Shown here in pieces: positions 14,101-24,300 of a stretch of DNA of 64,000 nt (positions are counted from its first letter, which is position 1; each line of letters begins with the position of its first letter). The notes below the pieces were generated by a model. The model had not been told where the DNA came from. It made no database searches and worked only from the letters and a program-made list of their open reading frames with translations. The position numbers were made by a program, and so were the translations under genes. This stretch comes from Liolophura sinensis (taxonomy: Eukaryota > Mollusca > Polyplacophora > Chitonida > Chitonidae): positions 1,056,501-1,120,500 of the forward strand of contig NW_027017953.1 in the NCBI RefSeq assembly GCF_032854445.1. The letters are read 5' to 3'.

Positions 14101-15645
14101 TTTGTACATTGAAACCAGGAAATGCGCACAGCATGATCACAGTAGAGAATGAAGTTTTTATTATCATGGTTTACAAGAAATTAGTAATATATTTTAATTG
14201 TTTTGATGATCATGTAATGTTTGTGCTATTTAGCAGCACTTGCTGAACTGGGACCATTTTGTAAATCAGTATTTCATAACTTTTCTTGTGGCTGTATAAG
14301 CTATAGCCAACATCATTTCCAAGAAATTTACAACTATTCAGAAATATGGCTTCAGTGAAGTTTTGCCTAAGTGATCTCATAATGGTATTAAACAGAAGTA
14401 ACGTTGGACATTGTGTTGTAGAGATGTTTGAGCGGCTGCGTGAGAACTGCAGGAAGGTGCACAAAGGCCTGTCACAGATCCCCGGGATGAAGGTGGATGG
14501 GGTGAGCGTGTCCCCCATCAAACACCTGCGTTTACTGGACCCCTCCCCAGAGAGGGATCTGGATAACCACACCCTTCAGCTCATCGTTGACAAAGCCATC
14601 GACCGGGGGGTGGCATTCACCATGGCCCGCTACCTGGAGAAAGAGGAGCACAAACTTCCACCTCCCAGGTAATTGCTCAGGTATAAATGTTGAGGCAGAC
14701 ACTTCCACCTCCCAGGTAGGTGCTCAGGGCTAAATATTCGGGCACAAACTTTCACCTCCCAGGTAGGTGCTCAGGGCTAAATGTTGGGACACAAACTACC
14801 ACCTCCCAGGTTGGTGCTCAGGGATAAATGTTGAGGCACACACTTCCACCTCCCAAGTAGGTGCTCAGGTGTAAATGTTGAGGCAGACACTTCCACCTCC
14901 CAGGTAGGTGCTCAGGGCTAAATGTTGAGGCACAAACTACCACCTCCCAGGTAGGTGCTCAGGGCTAAATGTTGAGGCACACACTTCCACCTCCCAGGTA
15001 GGTGCTCAGGGCTAAATATTCGGGCTCAAACTTCCAGCTCCCAGGTAGGTGCTCAGGGCTAAATGTTGAGGCACAAACTTCCACCTCACAGGTAGGTGTC
15101 CAGGGCTAAATGTTGAGGCACACAGGGCTAATTGTTGGAGATTTGTCAACCTGGCCTCTGTCATGGCAATGAGCTTACATTTAGGTGTGGAGAAATGAAT
15201 GATCAGGGCTTAAATGGTGTCACACTAATAGTTTGCCATTTTAGTCGCGACCTTGGCTGTTTATATGCAGGAAATGTTCCTGCTTTATCTAGAACCAGTG
15301 GAAATCACAGTAAATATTCTTGCTGTCAGTAAATTAAAAAAAGAAAAGAACCAGTCTCATTATAGCGCTGGCTGTTTGTGCATTGTTGATTCCACTTGAT
15401 CATTAGGCAGACAAAGTGTGACTGTTGAAGATGAAAAGCTCTGTATTGTTGAGTATGATTGATGAGTGTTGTTTGATGACTGCTTTTTCTGTTTCAGTAT
15501 TCGTGTGTCTGTAAACAGTAAGCTGTCAGATGAGGAGATCCAGAAGGCTGTGTCTGTTCTCACCTCTGTCTGTAAGGCTGTCCTCAACACCAGGTACAAT
15601 TCTCACAAGTTTACTTCTCATTCAGTCAGTCAGGTGAAATTGTGA
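2114..15645 (+). CDS. SPTLC1: Serine palmitoyltransferase long-chain base subunit 1, whole coding span (13 exons)
   Basis: Encodes the large, non-catalytic subunit of serine palmitoyltransferase, which with SPTLC2 condenses serine and palmitoyl-CoA in the ER membrane, the first step of sphingolipid synthesis. The spliced reading is 495 residues (human about 473) with every intron phase matching. An N-terminal amphipathic stretch is followed by a membrane segment ([11 protein letters not shown], residues about 33-43), then the aminotransferase-like fold with [32 protein letters not shown] and [11 protein letters not shown]. The cysteine equivalent to human C133, mutated in hereditary sensory neuropathy, is present. 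No PLP-binding lysine is expected in this subunit. Introns 3, 6, 10 and 12 carry minisatellites, and those in introns 6 and 12 duplicate splice sites. It is convergent with CYB5RL. The start is the first in-frame ATG. The C terminus is the least certain part. Confidence 0.95.
2765..3226 (+). mobile_element. tRNA-derived SINE-like element in SPTLC1 intron 1
   Basis: Contains a B-box-like gggtcgaatc near 2935, a central block with tcgcttggcgtttagcat at about 2979, and a 3' end with cgtcatatggctgaaaaatt and acgacgttcaaccccaag followed by a CACT-rich tail. This arrangement resembles SINEs common in mollusc genomes. Short frames across it are accidental. Confidence 0.6.
3982..4086 (+). CDS. SPTLC1: SPTLC1 exon 2
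   Basis: 35 codons beginning [15 protein letters not shown], covering the membrane segment; acceptor ttgtag, donor gtaggg, phase 0 at both ends. Confidence 0.95.
4492..4595 (+). CDS. SPTLC1: SPTLC1 exon 3
   Basis: Encodes [16 protein letters not shown] and on to IIH; acceptor ttgtag, donor gtatgg, ends in phase 2. The donor runs almost directly into the 47-bp array. Confidence 0.93.
4597..6195. repeat. 47-bp minisatellite in SPTLC1 intron 3 (about 34 copies)
   Basis: Units carry ctctacatgaggggctgatt followed by ccacaagcccttcctcactc. The array begins within a few bases of the exon 3 donor, but the unit holds no exon sequence. Variation is mostly substitution. Confidence 0.93.
6690..6954 (+). 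mobile_element. Diverged SINE fragment, left arm of an inverted repeat
   Basis: Positions 6770-6815 match the middle of the SINE at 40077 (catgggaaagtttgtcagca, then a cctgcagatgg core). Positions 6838-6954 form one arm of an inverted repeat with 7598-7714. Lies in SPTLC1 intron 3. Confidence 0.6.
7598..7805. mobile_element. Diverged SINE fragment, right arm of an inverted repeat plus SINE tail
   Basis: Positions 7598-7714 are the reverse complement of 6838-6954, both 117 bases. From about 7745 the sequence matches the common SINE 3' end (aagtgaaatattcttt, then gtaaaacaccaat and a caaataaat tail). Confidence 0.6.
7870..7963 (+). CDS. SPTLC1: SPTLC1 exon 4
   Basis: Encodes [20 protein letters not shown] and [11 protein letters not shown]; acceptor ttctccag, donor gtaaga. 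Enters in phase 2 and ends in phase 0. Confidence 0.95.
8191..8263 (+). CDS. SPTLC1: SPTLC1 exon 5
   Basis: Encodes [20 protein letters not shown] and YGTM; contains the conserved cysteine of the SCGPRGFYG motif. Donor gtaaga, ends in phase 1. Confidence 0.95.
8743..8875 (+). CDS. SPTLC1: SPTLC1 exon 6
   Basis: Encodes [20 protein letters not shown] and the highly conserved [20 protein letters not shown]; acceptor tttcag, donor gtaagg, ends in phase 2. The next acceptor is the last of about 25 duplicated copies. Confidence 0.96.
9309..10542 (+). repeat. 50-bp minisatellite carrying the SPTLC1 exon 7 splice acceptor (about 25 copies)
   Basis: Each unit contains the intron end ttgacctgtgtttcag followed by the first 14 bases of exon 7 (tgatgaaggagtgt) and then a short linker starting ttatgtgtg. 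Linkers come in two types, gttaatggga and gtaattgtra, interspersed. One unit near 10030 lacks about 30 bases and its acceptor. The last copy is the real exon 7 start at 10529, where tgtttatg is replaced by tgtgctttgcc. Nearly all decoy acceptors keep a perfect pyrimidine tract and AG. Confidence 0.95.
10529..10658 (+). CDS. SPTLC1: SPTLC1 exon 7
   Basis: Encodes [20 protein letters not shown] and [15 protein letters not shown]; completes the split TG-T cysteine codon of exon 6. Donor gtattt, ends in phase 0. Its first 14 bases are repeated upstream. Confidence 0.95.
10878..10967 (+). CDS. SPTLC1: SPTLC1 exon 8
   Basis: 30 codons: [20 protein letters not shown] then [10 protein letters not shown]; acceptor tttgcag, donor gtaagg, phase 0. 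Confidence 0.96.
11305..11412 (+). CDS. SPTLC1: SPTLC1 exon 9
   Basis: 36 codons including [19 protein letters not shown] and [11 protein letters not shown]; acceptor ttttag, donor gtgagt, phase 0. Confidence 0.96.
11621..11716 (+). CDS. SPTLC1: SPTLC1 exon 10
   Basis: 32 codons with [20 protein letters not shown] and [11 protein letters not shown]; acceptor ccacgcag, donor gtaagg, phase 0. Confidence 0.96.
11815..13000. repeat. 64-65-bp minisatellite in SPTLC1 intron 10 (about 18 copies)
   Basis: Units contain attggattctgctctgattg, a gggttttgggtttgtgatgg block and atgtaccttgtcc. The minus-strand frame is open for over 400 codons (Asn/Gln/His-rich) simply because the unit lacks stops there. 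Confidence 0.93.
13750..13846 (+). CDS. SPTLC1: SPTLC1 exon 11
   Basis: Encodes [20 protein letters not shown] and ALNVMEEKP; acceptor gttacag, donor gtgagt, ends in phase 1. Confidence 0.96.
14422..14668 (+). CDS. SPTLC1: SPTLC1 exon 12
   Basis: The longest exon: [20 protein letters not shown] through [19 protein letters not shown]; acceptor gttgtag, donor gtaatt, ends in phase 2. Its last 20 or so bases are the seed of the array that follows. Confidence 0.95.
14648..15125 (+). repeat. 47-bp minisatellite carrying the SPTLC1 exon 12 donor (about 10 copies)
   Basis: Each unit repeats the exon 12 end cacaaacttccacctcccag and a donor, then gtgctcagggctaaat. The real junction is the first copy with donor gtaatt. 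The decoys mostly read CAG|gtaggt, which looks at least as strong. Ends at about 15125 in a truncated unit. Confidence 0.93.
15498..15645 (+). CDS. SPTLC1: SPTLC1 exon 13 (terminal coding exon as read)
   Basis: Acceptor tgtttcag, completes the split serine codon, then [20 protein letters not shown] and SVCKAVLNT align with the conserved C terminus. Read through, it adds [17 protein letters not shown] and stops at 15643-15645. A donor-like AG|gtacaa at about 15595 lies where related proteins end, so a further tiny exon is possible. Confidence 0.8.
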
Positions 15646-15654
15646 GACTACTTT

Positions 15655-16240
15655 GAAGTTTTATTATCTTTGCTAAGATAGCAGAACAAAGTTTTAATAC
15701 CTTTGCTAAGATAGACAAACGAAGATTTAATACCTCTGCTAAGATAGAAGAATGAAGATTTAATACATCTGCTAAGATAACAGAACCAAGTTTTAATACC
15801 TCTGCTAAGATAGCAGAACCAAGTTTTAATACCTCTGCTAAGATAGCAGAACCAAGTTTTAATATCTAAGCTAAGATAGCAGAATGAAGCTTTTATACCT
15901 CTGCTAAGATAGACAAACGAAGATTTAATACCTCTTCTAAGATAAAAGAACGAAGATTTAATACATCTGCTAAGATAACAGAACCAAGTTTTAATACCTC
16001 TGCTAAGATAGAAGAACCAAGTTTTAATATCTAAGCTAAGATAGCAGAATGAAGGTTTTATACCTCTGCTAAGATATACGATAGATGTTTTAATACCTCT
16101 TCTAAGATACAAGAATGAGGATTTAATACACCTGCTAGGATAACAGAATCATGATTTAATACCTCTTCTAAGATAGCAGAACCAAGCTTTAATCTCTAAG
16201 CTAAGATAGCAGAATGAAGCTTTTATACCTCTGCTAACAT
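15655..16240. repeat. 33-bp minisatellite downstream of SPTLC1 (about 18 copies)
   Basis: Units carry ctctgctaagatagcagaac and caagttttaata; an 11-residue minus-strand periodicity (YLSRGIKTSFC) follows from the 33-base unit. No coding role is suggested. Confidence 0.92.
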
Positions 16241-17264
16241 ATCGGAAAGAGTAAATTGTCAGAATTTGTGTCAATTTTTCTTTCTTTCTGCTGAAAGCTT
16301 TATACTTGATACATATTGTTTTCTGACAAGACTAGTAGGTCTCATCTTAGGCTTATGGTCACACGTTTTTTCATAAAAGGCCAACTTTAAACAGAACTTG
16401 TTGATTTTATGTGAACCTGGAAATACATAATTGGGTGGTGCGTTAATTAGTATTTCACAGAATTCTGAAATACACCGTTAATACATTGTAATTATCATTT
16501 GTGAGAGTATGTATGTTCAGACGATATTATAAGGAAACTTCATCAGAACTGCCCCGTGAGACAGAATTTTTTCTTCCTCATGAATCAAGCAAATCAGAGC
16601 ACTGTTGTAGACTCCTGTAGACTTTGCATATACATGTCATGCCAGCGAATCTACCAGTATGATCCAGACACCTCTGTTTTCTTGGTTTCTAAGTTACTCT
16701 AATGGTGGCGACTGGTATGTGAAGGAAAGCCACTAGTACACACCTACTGGTCGCTGAGGACAACTATGGTCAGCAGTCATTCAGAGGTCTACGGTATGAA
16801 GGTGAGAAAGTCACTGGATGAAGTGGATCTGACCACTGCCCACACTTGAGTTAACACAAAATCAAAGGCAAGGGGGCTGTGAGTGGCCATTGACAAGGCA
16901 TGGACAGGTCATGGGCAGGGTGTGAAGAGGACATGAACAGGGCTGTTTGTTGTAACAGGGCTGATATGTAACAAACATCCAGCTGTGGGAGTTCTGTTAA
17001 GGTATGGATGGCTGGTTGGACGTGTCTGTCTGACTGTAAGTGTTGGTCTATCAAGACATGCATGTCTAACTGGACATGCCTATCTGACTGGAAGTGTTCT
17101 TTTGTCAAGACACTCATGGCTATTTAGACATGTCTATCTGGCTGGAAGTGTCAAGATATACATGGCTAGTAGCATGTTTCCATCTCACTAGAGTTGTTCA
17201 TCTGTCAAGACATGCATGTCTGTCTGAACATAGGTGATCTGGAGTGCTTATCCCTGTCTGTCTG
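16241..17264. other. Unique intergenic stretch, no gene seen
   Basis: AT-rich sequence with a loose repeat of acatgtctatctgactgg-like phrases between about 17015 and 17220. I find no exon or RNA gene. Confidence 0.5.
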
Positions 17265-17935
17265 AGGATGTATATTTGAGTATGTGTCTGTTATATGTAT
17301 GTTATATGTGGAGTGCAGTACATCTGAAATCTGACTAGAAATAAACGGTACATTTGAGTATGTGTACGTTATATGTTGAGTGCAGTACATCTGAATTCTG
17401 ACCAGAAATAAACGGTACATTTGAGTTTGTGTATATTACATGTGAAGTGCAGTACATCTGAAATCTGACCAGAAATAAACAGTACATTTGAGTTTGTGTA
17501 TATTACATGTGAAGTGCAGTACATCTGAAATCTGACCAGAAATAAACAGTACATTTGAGTTTGTGTATGTTACATGGGAAGTGCAGTACATCTGAAATCT
17601 GACCAGAAATAAACGGTACATTTGAGTTTGTGTATGTTATATGTGAATTGCAGTACATCTGAAATCTGACCAGAAATAAACGGTACATTTGAGTGTGTGT
17701 ATGTTATATGTAGAGTGCAGTACATCTGAAATCTGACCAGAACTAAACGGTACATTTGAGTGTGTATGTTACATGGGAAGTGCAGTACATCTGAAATCTG
17801 ACCAGAAATAAACGGTACATTTGAGTTTGTGTATGTTATATGTGGAGTGCAGTACATCTGAAATCTGACCAGAAATAAATGGTACATTTGAGTGTGTGTA
17901 TGTCTTGTTTGAAGTGTGGTACAGCTGAAATAAAA
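17265..17935. repeat. 67-bp minisatellite with a plus-strand AATAAA in most units (about 10 copies)
   Basis: Units contain gcagtacatctgaaatctga, then ccagaaataaacggtacatt. Most units therefore hold an AATAAA in the sense of SPTLC1 transcription, the first at 17340-17345. One unit near 17740 has aactaaa instead. Confidence 0.92.
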
Positions 17936-18287
17936 AGTTGTATTTGTGAAAATGTCATTTTTGGAGTTTAGCACTTCTGAGATCTGTTCAGAAATACATG
18001 TTGAAGGGAAGTGTTTACTGGCTGAACATTGGTACTAAATTATGATAAATAATTTTCAACAAAAATAGTTGGACGAAAAAGACTTCAGCTAGTAGAAAAA
18101 GCTGGGTCACCTGTGCAAATCAGATACAAGGTGTAAAGAGTATTTACTGTTACTGTTGTAAATTTACAGTATACTGGGCTGAGACTCAGATTCATGTATT
18201 GAGTGATTGCTTTGTCAAAGTCTGCGCGATTTGTTTGTATCTTTGTCAACTTTGGCATCAAAATGTTTCACTCATGCCATTGTCTTT

Positions 18288-18312
18288 ACACACACACACA
18301 CACACACACACA
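18288..18312. repeat. (CA)n microsatellite
   Basis: About 12 uninterrupted CA dinucleotides. Confidence 0.95.
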
Positions 18313-19749
18313 TGTATATTCCAAATTCTCTTGTACATTGCCATTGCATAATATTGATGCATTTATGTAAGTGGGAGCTTTATAATATATGTTATGTATA
18401 ATATGTTGTCATATGTCCCTTTGTAATTTTTTTTATGATTGAATAATGTGTGTACTTATTATTACTGGAGTTTGTGTCAGTCTTTGCTTGCAATTTTTCC
18501 CCTTAAATCAAGCCGCATCAAAATGTTACGTTCTAATGTCAGTTTTAATGTTGATTTGGTATTATGCTCGGTGTTGATCAGAGCTGACTAAGGATTCCAC
18601 TGATCAGATGTGTAGATATTTGTAAGCAGATTGCAACCCTTTTACGGATGAGTTATCTGCCCCTGCCCCCATGCACAGCCTGTGGTGTTCAGGTTACTAC
18701 GATACTGTGAGCTTTAAACAGATTTCACCTGTGGGGCAAATTTAGCACGTTAATAAGGACAAGTACTGTATGTCCAATGCTCAAAATCACACACAGAAAA
18801 TGACTTCAATTCCGGGCATGCCTTGAAAATTCTCTAAAATAAGTCCTTTAGGAAAGTAAAAACTCATCTTTTGTGGATTGAAGTTTCATTGTGGTATATG
18901 ATGTGCCCTTCTGTAAAGCGACGACATGACACAAAGGGGCACCATGTTACTGTCATGTCAAAACTCAAGCCAAACTGTAGTGGTTTGTCAGTGATGATGT
19001 TCCCAATCTGCTGTGGCACCCTCTGTTGGCAGGGATGGTCAAATCAGTAAGAAACCGCTCTATTCAGTCAAACATTTACAATTGTTTTTATCTTTGATAT
19101 ATAATGCAATGTTTTCTATTTTCATATTATTGTCTCAGAATTGGTGATTTGTCCAGGATATCGTCAATCTTTCAATGCTTGGATTTAGAAATTAAAATAT
19201 ATGCCTGCTGCTGATGTTTCAGGCAGAAGGTAATCATTGTACAAAATAATTAATTAGGAACTCCAGGAGCTCTTTCTGTATAAGACATCCACATGTTCTC
19301 GTGATGATTTGACTAAAATTCTGCTAGATGAGCATTCATTCATGAGCATTCATTCATTCTGAGACATTCTCTATTCTGTACAGACTCTGTGAGTGGAAGA
19401 GTACACGAATTACTTGTAAGCAATGATCAAATTAAAGTTAAGAAATAAAAATGCCATGAACTCTAACATGATGAAGTTAGTGAGTTTATTTTCTTTTCCG
19501 TTACTTTCAAAATTTTTCAGGGAAAAGGCAACTTTTTATTTAGTGTTGGCCAGAAAAAAATTGTTGGCAGCTCACTCAAACTCACTGCTTACAATGTAGG
19601 GTTTCTTTCCTGAGCACTTTGATGATATACTATGTTTATAATATTCTTTGCTAAATACGGCAAATTTATGGAAAGAAATTTTTGCAGTTTAAAGAAAATA
19701 GGTTGTCAAGCTTCTAGTGGGTCATTGAAATGATCCAAATCAGACGGAA

Positions 19750-19995
19750 GCTTGTCTGGAATGAGGCCCCAGTCATTAAGCCGCCCACCCTGACCTGATT
19801 ACCCCAGGACTGAGCAGGTCTCTGTTTGAATCCAGCATCTACAGGTATGGCTGCAGTTTTAAGTCTAGAGGTTTTCACCCAATGAAAGGTGGTGGTTAAA
19901 CCAGCCATAAACCTGACAGTCGCCATAAACCTGACAGCCACCCAAAAAATTATAATATTCATGAGTGTGTATGTTATACTCCAATCAAACAAAAT
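19750..19995 (+). mobile_element. Possible degraded SINE
   Basis: B-box-like gtttgaatccagc near 19826 and a 3' end ccaatcaaacaaaataaat resembling the tail of the better-preserved SINEs in this window. The middle is diverged, with a 20-base phrase ccataaacctgacag repeated twice. Confidence 0.4.
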
Positions 19996-20645
19996 AAATT
20001 CTGTCGAAAACTAAGAACTTTCAATCCTCCAATTTGGTACTTACAGTACTTGTCAGAGGCCATACTTACAGACAGTCCAAAGTGGTTTATTTGATGAAAA
20101 TCCTCTATTTCATGAGTACTGTCAGGTTACATATAGGTTAAAAAAAAGAAAAAACCTGTGAGTAAAATGTGCCTGTCCCATGAGAATGAGGTACTGATAG
20201 TTCAAGAGATATTGACAGAGTGACACTTCCTGGTTTATTTTGAAAAACAGTCTCTAACATTACACATATAAAATCAAGGGATAAAATTCTAGTTTCAAAC
20301 ATATTTTCAAAATGTATATGCAAACCTACAATCTATGTTCCATTAGATTGCCAACAGGAGATTTTAAAGAGTTATGATATTAAAGAAAAACAGAACTGAA
20401 GCTGATTGGCTTACAGTGAAGACAGGATTTCCTAGGTCAAAATCCACAGCCTTGGTCGTGCTTCAGTGAATTTGCCATACCTGTAATACAGCTTAGGCTA
20501 TGCATAGCCTGGACTTGCCTATCTCTCACACCAGTCAATCACAAACGGTTCTGTATTCCTTTTGAGATATGTCAGAGAGACAGCTATCTTTTTCCCGACT
20601 TTCACACAAAAGGACAAAATATACATTGCTTATAAAAACTTATTA

Positions 20646-20651
20646 TTTATT
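20646..20651 (-). terminator. Candidate polyadenylation signal for CYB5RL
   Basis: TTTATT on the plus strand gives AATAAA on the minus strand about 510 bases beyond the CYB5RL stop. Position alone supports it. Confidence 0.35.
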
Positions 20652-21164
20652 TATCAATTGTTTTCCAACCTCATACTCAAGAACGCTTAAAAAAGAATAC
20701 ACATAAATGATGAAGATACACAGATGAGCATCAAATTAAAACAAACCTGTTCATACAGACATAAATGACATACCCAGACCTACTTCATAAAATTTAAGAT
20801 TACAATTAGTTCCAGGAAAGGTTAAAAAAAAACAAAAGGGCAAAATGTTGTTAAAAAAATTAAAACTAACAAATTTGCATTGTGCATGTACTTTAAAATC
20901 ACAGAGAAAATCTTTTTATATTTATGTTGAAGACATTTCATATTATACACTATCAGCAATGAAGCATGAATCTTCATTGGCTGAGCCTTTCATACATACA
21001 TTACATTCCATGATATGCTAGCAGAACTTGACTTACATAAAAAGAATATCTTGTGGAATACCATAACGAAGTTCAATAATCCATATTCTGTCTACACAAA
21101 ATTAGTTGACTTAAGTATATGGTTATTACAGCCAAGGAAAACCTGTATCTATTAAAAAAGTATA

Positions 21165-21371
21165 TTAAAATTTATGATAATTGTGGCTGGAGATGCCACT
21201 GTCCACCAAGTATGAGATCATATCTTTCTCAAATGAAGTTGTTCCACAAATGAGTACGTAGTTGTCTGGGGATATGTTGCCAAGGACTTGTGATAAGAGA
21301 TGATAATCCAGCCTTCCGTGGTGGATATTGTCTCCATACCGCTTCAGCGATCTCACTCTCTCAGGACTGTC
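21165..21371 (-). CDS. CYB5RL: CYB5RL exon 6 (terminal)
   Basis: Encodes DSPERVRSLKRYGDNIHHGR through NYVLICGTTSFEKDMISYL and the stop at 21165-21167; acceptor tatacag. CGTTSFEKDM is the conserved C-terminal NAD-binding motif. Confidence 0.95.
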   Translation of the reverse strand, partial: DSPERVRSLKRYGDNIHHGRLDYHLLSQVLGNISPDNYVLICGTTSFEKDMISYLVDSGISSHNYHKF

Positions 21372-24300
21372 CTGTATAAACGAATGGGTAACACTGGGTT
21401 AAAGTTTTATTGATTCTGCTATATTCTCTACACTGCTATATTCTCTCCTCTGATCAATTTATATGTACAACACACATTCTGTAAGTTATGAAAATATATA
21501 TATACATCTATATGAAATTTAAAATTATTCTTGCACATATGGGCTTTGATATATATTTTGAATCCCTATACACATTGTGCAGACTGTAGCGTAGGTTTGA
21601 ACCCACAGAAATAGACGACAACATCCTTCTGTTACTTCACCATCATTATGGTGCAGGTTTTTTACCATTCTCACAGGAGTTTGGAATCAAAAACAAACCT
21701 ACAGCATGACACCAACTTTCCAGGTCCATCTCCTTGGAGGTTTCATACATCTCGTCAGCCTTGTAGGCAACCAGACTTTAAATTTACAGACTGAACTGTT
21801 AATTAACAAGTTTTCAAAACATTATGGTGGTGGTACCTGGGTTAGGATGTAGAGGATGGTGACATTCCAGTAGGCTGAGCACTCCTCCAGCTGAGACTTC
21901 AACAACAGGTCTTCATACCTCTTACAGGTGTACACCAGCAACAGTCGTGTATCATCCCGCTCGTTAATAATCACCTGTCTGATTACCTGTATCATGGGAG
22001 CTATACCTGTGCCAGCTGCCAGGAGGACCAGCCTCTGCCACTGTAAGCAGAAAATAAGGGTAGACAACTCACACCATAAACAGTGACTGAATACTTGACA
22101 GCTGTCAGTATAGGACCAGCCTCTGCCACAGTAAGGAGATAATCAGGGTAGACAACTCACACCATAAACACTGACTGAATTACTGAATACAAGACGCTCA
22201 TGAAACTTCTTCCATTATATTACCCCATGAGGTGTGCAGAGCCCTGGTCTCTTTTAAATGTTGATATTAAAGCTACAGCTGATCCTGTGGTATGTTTTTA
22301 ACCTCTGACCTCCTGGTCAATGAGTGACTAGCAATAATTTGACTCTGTGGAGCCAAGAAAACAGCTTTCCATATAACCTGGACTTTTCCTATTTATTTCA
22401 TTAGTGTTTTACATGATACTCAGGAATATTTCATTCCTATGACAGCGGCCAGTATTAGGGTGGGAGGAAACCTGTCTCATCTGCAGATTGCTGGCAGATG
22501 GCTTTCCACTTGGTGTCTTCCATGTCAAGATGTACAAATGTTCTGCACACAACATACCTTGTTTGGTGAATATGAGAACCTTCCACAGGGCCCTCTCAAT
22601 TCCACTTTGTCTCCTGTTTTGAGGGCTTTGACATGTCTGGACATCCTGCCATCAGGGTATATCTAAATCATATCATGCATAAAATATTAATTACGTTAGA
22701 AAAAGAAAGGTAATCAATTTATCTAGCAAAGACTCTTGAGAAAACTTTCAGGAGAGAATCCCAGGCACAGAATGCCTTATAGTAGTGAAAAACAAAAATT
22801 TCATGCATCTTGAAACTGAAGATGACTTAATCATGTGGTATGAAGTCAATAATTTTCAGCATCTGCAGGAGAGAATCCATCAATTACCTTAATTAGAAGA
22901 TCAAAGTAGCCGAGAGCATGAAGTGGGCTGACGGGGGTGTACTGTCGCGTGATCACTCTGCCATCCCCAATTACCCTGCAATCACACAACTAGACATTAG
23001 AGCTGGGTAATGTTTGTGATGTGTAATGCAGAGCTATTCCAAAGACTGTCACACCATGTGTGCTTTCATAATAAAATAAAACCCCATTTTCACACTGATA
23101 CACCAAAAAATATGCGTGAATGCAAATTTAATTGATAAACTCTATTCTGATGACAATTCTGTATGTGTTAAACTGCACCTCGCACACCTGTGGAGGTACA
23201 TGTATGGGTGGCACGCTTGTGGAGGTATGGGAGGCACGTCTGTGGAGGTATGAGTGGCACAGCTGTGGAGGTATAGATGGCACACCTGTGGAGGTACGAG
23301 TGGCACAACTATGGAGGTATGGCTGGAACAGCTGTGAAGGTATGGATGGCACAGCTGTGGAGGTACATGTATGGGTGGCACGCTTGTGGAGGTATGGGAG
23401 GCACGTCTGTGGAGGTATGAGTGGCACAACTATGGAGGTATGGCTGGGACAGCTGTGAAGGTATGGATGGCACAGCTGTGGAGGTACATGTATGGGAGGC
23501 ACGTCTGTGGAGGTATGAGTGGCACAGCTGTGAAGGTATGGATGGCACAGCTGTGGAGGTACATGTATGGATGGCATAGCTGTGGAGGTATAGGTCGCAC
23601 AGCTGTGGAGGTATAGATGGCACACCTGTGGAGGTGCGAGTGGCACAACTATGGAAGTATGGCTGGAACAGCTGTGAAGGTATGGATGGCACAGCTGTGG
23701 AGGTAAATGTATGGATGGCATAGTTGTGGAGGTATAGGTCGCACAGCTGTGGAGGTATAAGTGGTACACCTGTGGAGGTATAAGTGGCACACCTGTCGAG
23801 GTATGGGTGGCACACCTGTTGAGGTATGCGATGGGCCATTCAACACATGCACATTTAAGTACAGATGTACCTAATATTACTTGCCTCATGATAATATGTT
23901 GGCCAGTATGCAGACCCAGGCACTTTCCATCAGGAAGTTGAAATCTCAGAACATAAGTATCACAGCTTTCTTGCTTTATGCTTGATATAGAAAAGTATCT
24001 GTATTCACACTCAGAGAGAGTAGGTATCTGAAATTGTAAAACATAAAAAACTGACAAAACAGTTATCTCCATATTCACTGACAATGCCACAGGCACGAAA
24101 TGTTGATTTGATCTCATGGGATTTGAATTACACGGATTCTGTATCAACCATCAGTGATCAGACAGGGAAGTATCCAGGATTATACGTGTGCTCAACCATC
24201 AGTGATCAGACAGGGAAGTATCCAGGATTATACGTGTGCTCAACCATCAGTGATCAGACAGGGAAGTATCCAGGATTATACTTGTGCTCAACCATCAGTG

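Larger units (their letters stand above)
17936..20640. other. Convergent intergenic region between SPTLC1 and CYB5RL
   Basis: Mostly unique AT-rich DNA. It contains the CA tract at 18288 and a SINE-like patch near 19750-19995. I see no supported exon. Confidence 0.5.

Noticed and set aside
19714-19992. Minus-strand 92-codon gene
   Set aside because: Overlaps a SINE-like patch and shows no conserved motif.
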